From contig CALMTJ010000351.1 in NCBI GenBank assembly GCA_937872715.1, positions 1 to 14,772 on the forward strand: DNA of 14,772 bases, read 5' to 3'. Numbering within the stretch: the stretch's first letter is position 1; each line of letters begins with the position of its first letter. The DNA comes from an uncultured Methylobacteriaceae bacterium. GTDB taxonomy: Bacteria > Pseudomonadota > Alphaproteobacteria > Rhizobiales > Beijerinckiaceae. Shown piece after piece: positions 1 through 7,256 of the stretch. The translations under genes and the position numbers were made by a program. The notes beneath the pieces were generated by a model. It was not told the DNA's origin and made no database searches. It worked only from the letters and a program-made list of their open reading frames with translations.

Positions 1-2
1 GT

Positions 3-93
3 GGCCCGGCCATCCCCGAAGACCGCGGTCCCACGGCCCCCCGTCGACGGCCCGGCCCGGGCGGGAGGTGGATGGCCGGGCCAAGCCCGGCCA
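3..93. repeat. Short intergenic inverted repeats at left edge
   Basis: The stretch ggcccggccatcc at 3-15 recurs inverted as ggatggccgggcc at 70-82. The second copy is also the left arm of a compact hairpin, with tggccgggc at 73-81 pairing with gcccggcca at 85-93 around a 3-nt loop. I see no credible gene in 1-179: reading frames there are open only because of extreme GC content, and a minus-strand start overlapping the stop of the neighbouring gene ends after 10 codons. The arrangement resembles the GC-rich 'ggatggccgggc' intergenic palindromes I recall from Bradyrhizobium-type genomes, but that family assignment is from memory. Confidence 0.35.
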
Positions 94-179
94 AGACGTG
101 TGGTGCCGCTGCGCCCCGGACACGGTCACAGGCAGGGACGCGGCGCTCTACCGCCGGCCCGGCGCGCCGCCGGCCGTCA

Positions 180-724
180 TCAACCAACCCGTCCGGCCGC
201 TCCCGCGCCCGCCGCCATGCCGGCGGCACCGCCCGCCGCGCTGAAGCCACCGCGCGAGATGTTGTTGGCGGCGTTGCCGGAGAAGGCGGGAGTGCTCGGA
301 GACGGCTTTTGGGGGAACCGGGCGCTCTTGGCAGGCTTACCCGAGCCCAGATTGTAATCCGTGAGCCCGTCGGCGCAGCCGCGCGCCTGCCAGCGAAGAT
401 CTGCTCCCGACATGGGGGTGGTCGGGCCGTTGCCGCACTTGAGCAAGCGCGGGAGCAGCGGGTTCTGCTTCCAGAGGACATACGCGCCGATCGCGCCCGC
501 CACGAACGGCATCCCGGCATAGCCCGTATAGCAGATGCAGTAGCGGGCGAACACGTAAAGCTCGGCCGCCGCCAGTTCACGTCGCCCTGGTGGGACGGCT
601 CCTCCCGCGAACTGGTGATGCTCGTGAAGGCCGCGCCGATCCTCTCGCCCACCGTCGTCGGCCACGGGGTGCCCATCGCGGCGCAGATGTTCTTGTAGAC
701 CTCGTCGTCGTCGACCTCCTCCAT
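180..724 (-). pseudogene. Orphan small membrane protein, broken by a frameshift
   Basis: I do not recognise this protein. A minus-strand gene starts at ATG 724, with a purine-rich GGAGGGGGTAGGG just upstream as ribosome binding site, and opens MEEVDDDEVYKNICAAMG. Protein-like sequence continues to about position 575 (SHQGDVNW), then moves to the -1 frame, where AAELYVFARYCICYTGYAG follows and runs to the stop at 180. A one-base deletion in the ggcggcggcc run at about 565-575 would explain the jump. The joined product would be about 180 residues: an acidic N-terminus, a Cys/Tyr-rich patch, one likely membrane segment (AGMPFVAGAIGAYVLW), a middle part with two more cysteines, and a Gly/Ala-rich tail. 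Codon use looks less GC-biased than the neighbours, which hints at acquired DNA. Without the fix, the distal part could only be translated from a GTG at 665. It may be a pseudogene or a sequencing error. Confidence 0.5.
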
Positions 725-879
725 CCCTACCCCCTCCGACCGCGACCCACCTGTTCCGGCGAGACGGTCAACGAGCCAGACGCCCACCGCCGAGCTCGAC
801 CGCCTGCGTCGCCATCCGTGCGATGTTACACCACGGGCGGGCTGCCGGCATAATCCTCGGAGGCCGCTCGACCCTGCGG

Positions 880-906
880 TTGACAGGCCGTCCGGAGAAT
901 GAGAAT
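880..906 (+). promoter_or_regulatory. Candidate promoter of the efflux operon
   Basis: A perfect -35 hexamer, TTGACA, lies at 880-885. The best -10 candidate is GAGAAT at 901-906, with a rather short 15-bp spacer; the hexamers at 902-907 and 903-908 give 16 and 17 bp but fit less well. Transcription would begin near 912-914, leaving a leader of about 18 nt before the GTG start at 931. The -10 region lies inside the inverted repeat at 901-920, as expected for a repressible promoter. The -35 is clear; the -10 is weak. Confidence 0.5.
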
Positions 907-920
907 GAGCGTTCATTCTC
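901..920. promoter_or_regulatory. TetR-type operator (perfect inverted repeat)
   Basis: GAGAATGA at 901-908 and TCATTCTC at 913-920 are exact reverse complements separated by GCGT, giving a 20-bp palindrome. Its AATGA-N4-TCATT core looks like sites bound by TetR-family repressors. It sits between the -35 box and the regulator's start codon and covers the likely -10 and transcription start, so a bound repressor dimer should block RNA polymerase. This suggests autoregulation and repression of the downstream adaptor and permease genes. A further GAGAATGA-like half site (gagaat at 895-900) directly precedes it and could extend the binding site. Confidence 0.65.
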
Positions 921-930
921 AGGAACGAAC

Positions 931-1572
931 GTGCTCCAGGCCCATCCGGACGGCACCGACCGCCGCACCCGCATCCTCGACGCCGCGGAACGCTGCTTCG
1001 TGAGGACAGGCTTTCACCGCACGACCATGCAGGACGTGGCGACGGAGGCCGGCATGAGCGCCGGCAACCTGTACCGGTATTTCCCGTCCAAGGACGCCGT
1101 GGTGGCCGGGCTGACGGAGCGGGACCGGGCGGAGGCCGCCGAGAGCTTCGCGGCCCTCGGGGAGGCCGGGACCGGCTTCATGTCCGGCTTCGAGAGGCTG
1201 GGCCACCGGCATTTCGCCGATGAGCCGCGCGAGAAGGCGATGCTCTGCCTCGAGATCTGGGCCGAGGCGACCCGCAACCCGGCCGTCGCCCGGCTCACCG
1301 CCGAGTTCTCCGAGGACGTCGTCGCGCGGCTGACCGGCCTCCTCGACGCCGCGACGGCATCCGGCGACATCTCGCCCGCCCTCGACAGCCGCACGATCGC
1401 GACGCTGATCTGCACGCTGGCGGACGGCCTCTTCGTCCGCCGCGCCACCCTGCAGGATTTCGATCCGGCCCGCGAGATGCGGCCCGTCATGGACCTGATC
1501 CGCGCCATGGTGACGGCGGAGGTCCCGGGCCGGCTCGCGCCCGCACCCGCTTCCCGAAAGGTGACCGCATGA
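931..1572 (+). CDS. TetR/AcrR-family transcriptional repressor
   Basis: This is a 213-residue TetR-family regulator, most likely the local repressor of the adjoining RND efflux pump. The N-terminal DNA-binding domain (about residues 11-58) shows the classic signature: RILDAAERCFVRTGFHRTT, then MQDVATEAGMSAGNLYRYF and PSKDAVV, with the recognition helix around SAGNLYRYF. The remaining all-helical part holds the dimerisation and ligand pocket and includes LEIWAEATRNPAVARL, a pattern seen in BetI/AcrR-like C-terminal domains. I chose GTG 931 because it follows AGGAA by a suitable gap, keeps the whole helix-turn-helix, and lies downstream of the promoter and operator; starting further upstream would place the operator inside the coding region. 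The stop overlaps the adaptor start by ATGA (1569-1572), so the two are probably translationally coupled. The inducing ligand cannot be predicted. Confidence 0.9.
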   Translation: MLQAHPDGTDRRTRILDAAERCFVRTGFHRTTMQDVATEAGMSAGNLYRYFPSKDAVVAGLTERDRAEAAESFAALGEAGTGFMSGFERLGHRHFADEPREKAMLCLEIWAEATRNPAVARLTAEFSEDVVARLTGLLDAATASGDISPALDSRTIATLICTLADGLFVRRATLQDFDPAREMRPVMDLIRAMVTAEVPGRLAPAPASRKVTA

Positions 1573-2651
1573 AGCCCTCCCGCATCGTCGCCGTGGCGCT
1601 CGTGCTGGGCGGAGGCGCCTGGATCGGATCGGGCGTGCTCGGCCGGGACGCCGCGAAGGGCGCGGCCGCGCCGGAGACGCAGGCTCCGGCCGCGCCGAAA
1701 TTCAAGGTGGCGGTGCTGCCGGTCTCGACCGCCATGCACGCCCGCCGCATCGTACTGTCCGGCCGCACGGAGGCGGACAAGCGCGTGACGGCCGTCGCCC
1801 GCACCTCCGGCGTGGTGCTGAAGCTGAACGTCCGGCGCGGATCGGTGGTGAAGGCCGGAGACGTGATCGCCGTGCTGTCGGACGAGGCCCGCGAGGCGCA
1901 GGTGGAGCAGGCCAAGGCCCGGCTCGAACAGCGCAAGTCGGAGGCGAAGGCCCGGCTGCGCCTGATCGAGCTCGGCTCCTACCCGTCCATCAACAAGGTC
2001 CAGCTCGAGGCCGAGCTCAGGGGCGCGGAGGCGGGCCTCGCGCAGGCGGAGGCCGAGCAGAAGAAGGGCGAGGTCACGGCGCCGATCTCCGGCGTGGTCG
2101 ATTCCGTCCCGGTCGAGGTCGGCCAGGCCCTGCAGGTCATGATGCAGGGCGCGAACGTAGCCGAGATCATCGCGCTCGATCCCATGCTGGCCGTGGTCGA
2201 GGTCGCGGAGCGACAGCTCGCGGGCGTCGTGCCCGGCGGCAAGGCCGAGATCCGCACGGTGACCGGGCAGGTTCGGGACGGCCACGTCCGGTTCGTGTCC
2301 CGCAAGGCGAGCGGCGGCACCCGCACCTACCGGGTGGATGTCGAGACGGAGAACCGCGACGGCGCCATCCCGGACGGCGTCACCTGCGAGGTCGACCTCC
2401 TGCTCGCCGCCGTCCCGGCCGCGCGGGTGCCGCGGTCCGCCCTCACCTTCTCGTCGGAGGGGCGGCTCGGCGTCCGGCACGTGAAGCCGGACGGGGTGGT
2501 CGCCTTCTCGCCCGTGGGCCTCGTCGAGGACGGGCAGGGCGCGCTCTGGCTGTCCGGCCTGCCGGACGGCGCCCGGGTGATCGTCGAGGGCCAGGATTTC
2601 GTCAAGGAAGGCGAGGCGGTGGACGCCGTCCCGGCCAAGGCGCAGGGGTGA
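1569..2651 (+). CDS. RND efflux periplasmic adaptor (HlyD/AcrA family)
   Basis: This 360-residue protein is the membrane-fusion subunit of a tripartite RND pump, linking the inner-membrane permease to an outer-membrane channel. It begins with a short basic end and a hydrophobic segment (about residues 5-25, IVAVALVLGGGAWIGSGVLG) that is either an uncleaved anchor or a signal peptide; there is no lipobox cysteine. The family layout follows: a lipoyl/barrel-sandwich half motif (GVVLKLNVRRGSVVKAGDVI, about 80-100), a helical hairpin rich in Ala, Glu, Gln and Lys (about 105-165), the second lipoyl half with TAPISGVVDSVPVEVGQ, a beta-barrel domain, and a membrane-proximal domain with VPRSAL. The start overlaps the TetR stop by 4 bp. 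The permease follows after a 142-bp gap holding a palindromic repeat. The substrate cannot be read from the sequence. Confidence 0.9.
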   Translation: MKPSRIVAVALVLGGGAWIGSGVLGRDAAKGAAAPETQAPAAPKFKVAVLPVSTAMHARRIVLSGRTEADKRVTAVARTSGVVLKLNVRRGSVVKAGDVIAVLSDEAREAQVEQAKARLEQRKSEAKARLRLIELGSYPSINKVQLEAELRGAEAGLAQAEAEQKKGEVTAPISGVVDSVPVEVGQALQVMMQGANVAEIIALDPMLAVVEVAERQLAGVVPGGKAEIRTVTGQVRDGHVRFVSRKASGGTRTYRVDVETENRDGAIPDGVTCEVDLLLAAVPAARVPRSALTFSSEGRLGVRHVKPDGVVAFSPVGLVEDGQGALWLSGLPDGARVIVEGQDFVKEGEAVDAVPAKAQG

Positions 2652-2668
2652 TGGGGAGCGCCGACCGT

Positions 2669-2765
2669 CCTTATCCTGAGGTGCCGGCCGAAGGCCGGCC
2701 TCGAAGGACGCACCACCGTTCGGCGTGCTTCGAGGCCCGGCTCCGCCGGGCACCTCAGCATGAGG
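2669..2765. repeat. Paired-arm intergenic palindrome inside the efflux operon
   Basis: The left arm (2669-2712) and right arm (2725-2765) are near-perfect inverted copies: tcctgaggtgcc with cctcgaaggac on the left, and the inverse gcttcgagg with ggcacctcagca on the right. Each arm contains its own small hairpin, ccggcc-gaa-ggccgg on the left and cccggc-tcc-gccggg on the right. The transcript could therefore fold as one long stem or as a cruciform. It resembles the abundant 'cctcatcctgagg...cctcgaagga' palindromic repeats I recall from Hyphomicrobiales intergenic regions. It fills most of the gap between the adaptor and permease genes, and could affect mRNA stability or the ratio of the two proteins. 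It carries no gene. Confidence 0.8.
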
Positions 2766-2793
2766 AGGTTGGGTGCGTACGGAAACCTAGCCG

Positions 2794-5700
2794 ATGAAGA
2801 ACCCGGTCGATTACGCGATCAGTCATGCCCGGCTGACGATCTCCGTCCTCCTCTTCCTCCTGGTCGCCGGGCTGTCCGCCTACCTGTCGATCCCGAAGGA
2901 GGCCGAGCCCGACATAAAGGTGCCGATCGTCTACGTGAACGTCACGCAGCGGGGCATCTCGCCGGAGGATGCCGAACGGCTGATCCTGCGGCCGCTCGAG
3001 ACGCAGCTGAAATCCGTCTCGAACATCAAGGAGATGCGGAGCCAGGCCTTCGAGGGCGGCGGCTTCGTGCTGGTGGAGTTCGAGGCCGGGTTCGATTCGA
3101 ACCGGGCGCTGGCCGACATCCGGGCCAAGACGGACATGGCCAAGAAGGACATCCCGAAGGACGCGGACGAGCCGATCGTCACGGAGGTGAACCTCTCCCT
3201 CTTCCCGGTCATCGTGGTGGCGCTCGGCGGGGACGTGCCGGAGCGGACGCTGCTGCGCTTCGCCCGACAGGCCAAGACGTTGCTGGAAGGCCTGCCGGGC
3301 GTGCTGTCGGCCGACCTCCGGGGCGCGCGCGACGAGGCGGTGGAGATCATCGCCGAGCCCATGCTGATGCGCTCCTACGGCATCAATCTCGGCGACCTGG
3401 TCGGCTCCTTCGCGTCCGGCAACGCGCTCGTCGCGGCCGGCGCCATCGAGAGCTCGTCCGGGCGCTTCGCCGTGAAGGTTCCGTCCCTCATCGAGACGCC
3501 GACGGACGTGCTGAAATACCCGATCGCGGCCTCCGGCGCGGCTTCGGTGACGCTGGGCGACGTCGCGGAGGTCCGGCCGACCTTCAAGGACGCGGCCTCC
3601 ATCACCCGCATCAACGGCAAGAGCGCCATCACGATCGAGGTGGTGAAGCGCACGGGCGCGAACCTGATCGAGACGGTGGACGGCGTGAAGGCCGCCATGG
3701 CGGCCATCCGCAAATCCTGGCCCGGCACGGTCGACGTCTCCTTCACCCAGGACAAGTCGAAGACCATCCGGGACATGCTGCACGAGCTGCAGAACTCGGT
3801 GATCACGGCCGTGCTGCTCGTCTTCGTCATCATGCTGGCCGTGCTCGGCGGGCGCGCCTCGCTGTTCATCGGCATCGCCATCCCGGCCTCGTTCCTGACC
3901 GGCATCCTCGGCCTGCAGATGGCCGGGCTGACCGTGAACATCGTGGTGCTGTTCGCGCTGATCCTCGCGGTCGGGATGCTGGTGGACGACGCCATCATCG
4001 TGTCCGAATTCGCCGAGCGCCGCATGGCGGAGGGCATGGCGCCGAAATCCGCCTATTCGCTCGCGGCCCGCCGCATGGCCGGCCCGGTGATCTCCGCCAC
4101 GATGACCCGCATCGCGGCGTTCTCACCCTTGATGTTCTGGCCGGGCATCGTCGGCGAGTTCATGAAGTACCTGCCGCTGACCCTGATCGCGACGCTGTCC
4201 GCCTCCATGGTGGTCGCGCTCTTCTTCACGCCGACGCTCGGCGCGCTCCTCGGCCGCGCCTCGTCGGGCGCCGTCCACGACGAGCGGATGTCGGATCGGG
4301 GTTCGTACATGCGGGTCGTGCGGCTCGCGATCGGGCGGCCGCTCGCGACGCTCGGGCTCGGGCTCGCCGTCCTCGTCGGGGTCGTGTTCGCCTATGGCCG
4401 GCTCGGCCACGGCGTCGAGTTCTTCCCGAACGTCGAGCCGGATTTCGGCCTCGTCCAGGTCCGGGCGCGCGGCAACGTCTCCATCGCGGAGAAGGACCGG
4501 CTGGTCCGCACCGTGGAGGGACGGCTCCTCGGCATGGCCGAGCTCTCCACCGTCTACGCCCGCGCGGGCGAGGGCCAGCGCGGCTCGAACGAGGTCACGG
4601 AGGACACGGTCGGCACCGTCCAGTTCGAGTTCGTCGATTGGCGCCGCCGCCGCCCTGCCTCCGCCATCATGGACGAGATCCGCGACAGGACGCGCGACAT
4701 TCCGGGCGTGGTGATCGAGGTGACGAAGCCGCGCGCCGGACCGGCCACGGGCAAGCCGGTCACGGTCCAGCTCGCCTCCTACGATCCGGCCCTCCTGGCG
4801 GCCGCGGCCCGGAAGACGGCCGGCCTCCTGCGGGCCCGGTCGGACACGCGCGACGTGGATGACGGCCTGCCGCTGCCCGGCATCGACTGGCGGCTCGAGG
4901 TCGACAAGGCCGAGGCCGCCAAATACGGCGCGACCCCGGCCTCGGTCGGCGCCGCCGTGCAGCTCGTCACCAACGGCATGAAGGTCACCGAGTACCGGCC
5001 GGTGGACACGGACAAGCCCGTGGACGTGCTGGTCCGCTACCCGGAGAACCGCCGCTCGCTGGACCAGCTCGACGAGCTGCGGGTCAACACGCCGCTCGGC
5101 TCGGTGCCGATCGGAAATTTCGTGAAGCGCGTCCCGGCCCCGAAGGTCGGCCAGATCAACCGGGTCAACTCGGTCCGGGTGGTCACGGTCACCTCCAACG
5201 TGGCGGAGGGCGTGCAGAGCGCGCAGACGCAGGGGGAGGTGGCCCGGACGCTCGCCGGCACCGACCTCGGATCGGGCGTGACCTTCCGGCTGAAGGGCGA
5301 GGACGAGGAGCGGGCCAAGGCGGGCGCCTTCCTGATGAAGGCCTTCGGGGCCGCGCTCTTCCTGATCTTCGCGATCCTGCTCGCGCAGTTCAACAAGTTC
5401 TCGTCCGTGATGATCACGCTCACGGCCGTGATCATGTCGACGATCGGCGTGCTGATCGGCTTCATGGTGATGGGGCAGGCCTTCGGCGTCGTGATGGGCG
5501 GGATCGGCGTCATCGCCAATGCGGGCGTCATCGTGAACAACAACATCGTGCTGATCGACACCTACGATCGCCTCCGCGAGGAGGGCGTCGGCGCCCGCGA
5601 GGCGATCCTGGAGACTTGCCGGGAGCGCGCCCGCCCGGTGGTGCTGACCGCGGTCACGGCCGTGCTCGGCGTCCTGGCGGTGGCCTTCGGGGTCAATGTC

Positions 5701-5949
5701 GACTTCCTCCACCGGGCCGTCGACATGGGCGCGCCCTCCACGCAATGGTGGATCAACCTGTCGACCGCCATCGTCTTCGGCCTCGGCTTCGCGACGGTCC
5801 TGACGCTGGTCGTGACCCCCGCCATGCTGATGATGCTGGCGAACGTCGCCGCCTGGAGGGCGCGCCGCCGGACGCGGCGGGCGGAGGGGCGGGCCGCCAG
5901 GGCGGCCGGTCGGCCTGCGGGCGACCCGGTGCCGGTTCCGGCGGAGTAG
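2794..5949 (+). CDS. RND efflux permease (AcrB/HAE1-like)
   Basis: This 1051-residue inner-membrane proton/substrate antiporter has the usual RND length and architecture: TM1 at about residues 11-31, a large periplasmic loop, TM2-TM6 from about 335, a second periplasmic loop, and TM8-TM12 from about 850. TM4 carries GMLVDDAIIVSEFAERR with the paired aspartates D398 and D399 used for proton relay. In TM10 the motif is GVIVNNNIVLID, so the lysine of AcrB (K940) is replaced by asparagine (about N915). That occurs in several RND subgroups but separates this pump from AcrB itself. The C-terminal tail is short, Arg/Ala-rich and cytosolic. The ATG at 2794 lacks a strong ribosome binding site at ideal distance; AGGAGG ends about 25 nt upstream, at the edge of the palindrome. 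With the adaptor it forms a pump lacking its own outer-membrane channel. Substrate class (drug, solvent, bile-like) is undetermined. Confidence 0.93.
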   Translation: MKNPVDYAISHARLTISVLLFLLVAGLSAYLSIPKEAEPDIKVPIVYVNVTQRGISPEDAERLILRPLETQLKSVSNIKEMRSQAFEGGGFVLVEFEAGFDSNRALADIRAKTDMAKKDIPKDADEPIVTEVNLSLFPVIVVALGGDVPERTLLRFARQAKTLLEGLPGVLSADLRGARDEAVEIIAEPMLMRSYGINLGDLVGSFASGNALVAAGAIESSSGRFAVKVPSLIETPTDVLKYPIAASGAASVTLGDVAEVRPTFKDAASITRINGKSAITIEVVKRTGANLIETVDGVKAAMAAIRKSWPGTVDVSFTQDKSKTIRDMLHELQNSVITAVLLVFVIMLAVLGGRASLFIGIAIPASFLTGILGLQMAGLTVNIVVLFALILAVGMLVDDAIIVSEFAERRMAEGMAPKSAYSLAARRMAGPVISATMTRIAAFSPLMFWPGIVGEFMKYLPLTLIATLSASMVVALFFTPTLGALLGRASSGAVHDERMSDRGSYMRVVRLAIGRPLATLGLGLAVLVGVVFAYGRLGHGVEFFPNVEPDFGLVQVRARGNVSIAEKDRLVRTVEGRLLGMAELSTVYARAGEGQRGSNEVTEDTVGTVQFEFVDWRRRRPASAIMDEIRDRTRDIPGVVIEVTKPRAGPATGKPVTVQLASYDPALLAAAARKTAGLLRARSDTRDVDDGLPLPGIDWRLEVDKAEAAKYGATPASVGAAVQLVTNGMKVTEYRPVDTDKPVDVLVRYPENRRSLDQLDELRVNTPLGSVPIGNFVKRVPAPKVGQINRVNSVRVVTVTSNVAEGVQSAQTQGEVARTLAGTDLGSGVTFRLKGEDEERAKAGAFLMKAFGAALFLIFAILLAQFNKFSSVMITLTAVIMSTIGVLIGFMVMGQAFGVVMGGIGVIANAGVIVNNNIVLIDTYDRLREEGVGAREAILETCRERARPVVLTAVTAVLGVLAVAFGVNVDFLHRAVDMGAPSTQWWINLSTAIVFGLGFATVLTLVVTPAMLMMLANVAAWRARRRTRRAEGRAARAAGRPAGDPVPVPAE

Positions 5950-6013
5950 CACGAACTCGCGCGAGGCTTCTCGTCCGTCGCAAGGCCGTGTATCCTCTCG
6001 GAGGAGAACGACC

Positions 6014-6232
6014 ATGGGACGGCACGAGACACCAACCCCATCCGACGCCCGACGAACGGACGACCTCCGTTCGCTCATTCGGCCGGACCTACTGGCGCTT
6101 CTGCCTGATACGAGCACTCCCGAGTTCAAGGCGGAGGCGCGGCGTCAGTCGCGGGCGCCCGCCGAGAGTCCCAGCGAAGCCGATGATCAAGCCTTCGTCG
6201 ACTCCATCTCGGTGTTCTGGGAGGAGGAGTGA
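6014..6232 (+). CDS. MazE-like antitoxin (DUF3018-type)
   Basis: This 72-residue acidic-tailed protein resembles the short MazE-like antitoxins of Proteobacteria. These end in a region of the form 'PEF-EARRQS-...-DQAFIDSIS-..EE'; here it reads STPEFKAEARRQS at about 36-48 and DDQAFVDSISVFWEEE at 57-72. It should bind and neutralise the toxin encoded directly downstream, and probably represses its own promoter. A strong GGAGGAG (6000-6006) lies 7 nt before the ATG. The stop overlaps the toxin's GTG start (6229-6232), the usual coupled arrangement. The segment RSLIRPDLLALLPDT is more diverged than in relatives I recall, but the frame looks intact. No clear promoter is visible in the 64 bp after the permease gene. 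Confidence 0.75.
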   Translation: MGRHETPTPSDARRTDDLRSLIRPDLLALLPDTSTPEFKAEARRQSRAPAESPSEADDQAFVDSISVFWEEE

Positions 6233-6531
6233 GGCGAGGCTCCGTTTGGATCGCCTCCGGCAAAGGGACCTTCGCGGCCAAGCCGCGGCCAGTGGTGATC
6301 GTACAGAGCGACGCCTTCGACCATACCGCCTCCCTGACCATCTGCCCGGTCACGACGTTCCAGGTCGAGGCGAGCGGTGTCCGCATCGGCATCGACACAT
6401 TGGCAGGTACTGGGCTGCTCAAAGACTCGCGGCTCATGGTAGACAAGATCACGACGATCTCGCGATCTAGCCTCGACCGGCAGGTCGGAACCTATCCACA
6501 TCGGATCTTCGAGCCCTCGATAGGGCCCTGA
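6229..6531 (+). CDS. MazF/PemK-family mRNA interferase, C-terminus frameshifted
   Basis: The family is a small endoribonuclease toxin that cleaves mRNA. The N-terminal four-fifths is a normal MazF/PemK fold: the opening RRGSVWIA strand, KPRPVVIVQS with the conserved catalytic-region arginine (R20), and TICPVTTF with the conserved threonine pair (42-43), then LMVDKITTISR. After G87 the frame gives 13 unrelated residues and stops at 6531. In the +2 frame the expected family ending is intact: NLSTSDLRALDRALILFLAL, finishing at a stop at 6552-6554. One missing base near 6487-6490 (gtcggaacc) therefore replaces the final helix. The repaired protein would be about 108 residues, a normal length. The allele may be inactive or attenuated, or the base may be a sequencing error. 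It starts at GTG, overlapping the antitoxin stop. Confidence 0.8.
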   Translation: MRRGSVWIASGKGTFAAKPRPVVIVQSDAFDHTASLTICPVTTFQVEASGVRIGIDTLAGTGLLKDSRLMVDKITTISRSSLDRQVGTYPHRIFEPSIGP

Positions 6532-6605
6532 TCCTGTTCCTCGCACTCGGGTGAGCGTTCCAGCCGCTGCTTGACGAGGATCGCCCGGCACCCGATGCAT
6601 GCCGG

Positions 6606-7256
6606 ATGACCGAGCCCCGGATGAAAAGCGACCTCCTCGCCCGCTATGCCGGGCTCGCGCCCGTGATCCCGGTTCTCACCGTCGACCGGCTGGACATGGC
6701 GGTGCCGCTCGCCCGCACCCTGGTCGAGGCCGGGCTGCCCGTGATCGAGATCACGCTCAGGACGCCGGCCGCGCTCGCCGCCATGGAGGCGGTCGCCCGC
6801 GACGTGCCGGAGGCCGTGGTGGCGGCCGGCACTGTGGTCCGGCCGGACCATATCCGCCAGGTCGTCGATGCGGGCGCAAGGCTCATCGTCACGCCCGGCA
6901 CCTCGCCCGCGATGGCGGCTGCGCTGGCGGACGCGGCCATCCCGGTCATGCCGGCCGCCGCGACCCCGTCGGAGGCGCTGCACCTCCTCGAGCTCGGCTT
7001 CACGGTCCAGAAATTCTTCCCCGCGGAGGCGTCGGGCGGCACGGCCTGGCTCAGGGCGGTGTCGGCGCCCGTGCCGGAGGTGCGGTTCTGCCCGACAGGC
7101 GGGATCGACATGCGGAGCGCGCCCGGCTTCCTCGCCTGCCCGAACGTCCTCTGCGTGGGCGGCTCCTGGATGATGCCGAAGGACGCGCTCGCGGCCGGCG
7201 ACTGGCCTCGCATCGGCGCCCTGGCCCGAGAGGCGGCTGCGCTCCGGCCCGGCTAG
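6606..7256 (+). CDS. eda: KDPG aldolase (2-dehydro-3-deoxy-phosphogluconate aldolase)
   Basis: This 216-residue class I aldolase splits 2-keto-3-deoxy-6-phosphogluconate into pyruvate and glyceraldehyde 3-phosphate, the last step of the Entner-Doudoroff pathway, in the cytosol. The full TIM-barrel signature set is visible: PVIPVL near the N-terminus, VIEITLRT with the catalytic glutamate (E48), AGTV at 74-77, the Schiff-base lysine K136 in VQKFFPAEASGG, the phosphate-binding RFCPTGGI (160-167) and GGSW (185-188). Length matches the family. ATG 6606 is taken as the start, but ATG 6621 (MKSDLLARY) fits equally well because neither has a strong ribosome binding site. A TTGACG at 6571-6576 may be a -35 box, without a good -10. 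The phosphogluconate dehydratase gene is not adjacent. A dual KHG aldolase activity is possible. Confidence 0.93.
   Translation: MTEPRMKSDLLARYAGLAPVIPVLTVDRLDMAVPLARTLVEAGLPVIEITLRTPAALAAMEAVARDVPEAVVAAGTVVRPDHIRQVVDAGARLIVTPGTSPAMAAALADAAIPVMPAAATPSEALHLLELGFTVQKFFPAEASGGTAWLRAVSAPVPEVRFCPTGGIDMRSAPGFLACPNVLCVGGSWMMPKDALAAGDWPRIGALAREAAALRPG

Noticed and set aside
560..585. Programmed -1 ribosomal frameshift in the orphan gene
   Set aside because: The offset is -1, but I see no slippery heptamer and no clear downstream pseudoknot; a base deletion in a GC repeat is simpler.
1014..2753. Long open frame (579 codons) on the minus strand opposite the TetR and adaptor genes
   Set aside because: It is His/Arg/Asp/Gly-rich low-complexity sequence, as expected from the antisense of GC-rich genes; the plus-strand products have clear family motifs.
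2760..4862. Plus-strand 700-codon frame overlapping the permease
   Set aside because: It is an out-of-frame Arg/Gly/Ala-rich reading of the permease DNA without recognisable motifs.
4123..6129. Long open frame (668 codons) on the minus strand opposite the RND permease
   Set aside because: Composition is repetitive Arg/Asp/His with no domain, and it lies wholly opposite a strongly supported permease.
6532..6605. Minus-strand reading with a CxxC motif (HPACIGCRAILVKQRLER)
   Set aside because: It is a short fragment inside a frame otherwise antisense to eda, with no start or ribosome binding site; the plus strand here carries the displaced MazF tail.
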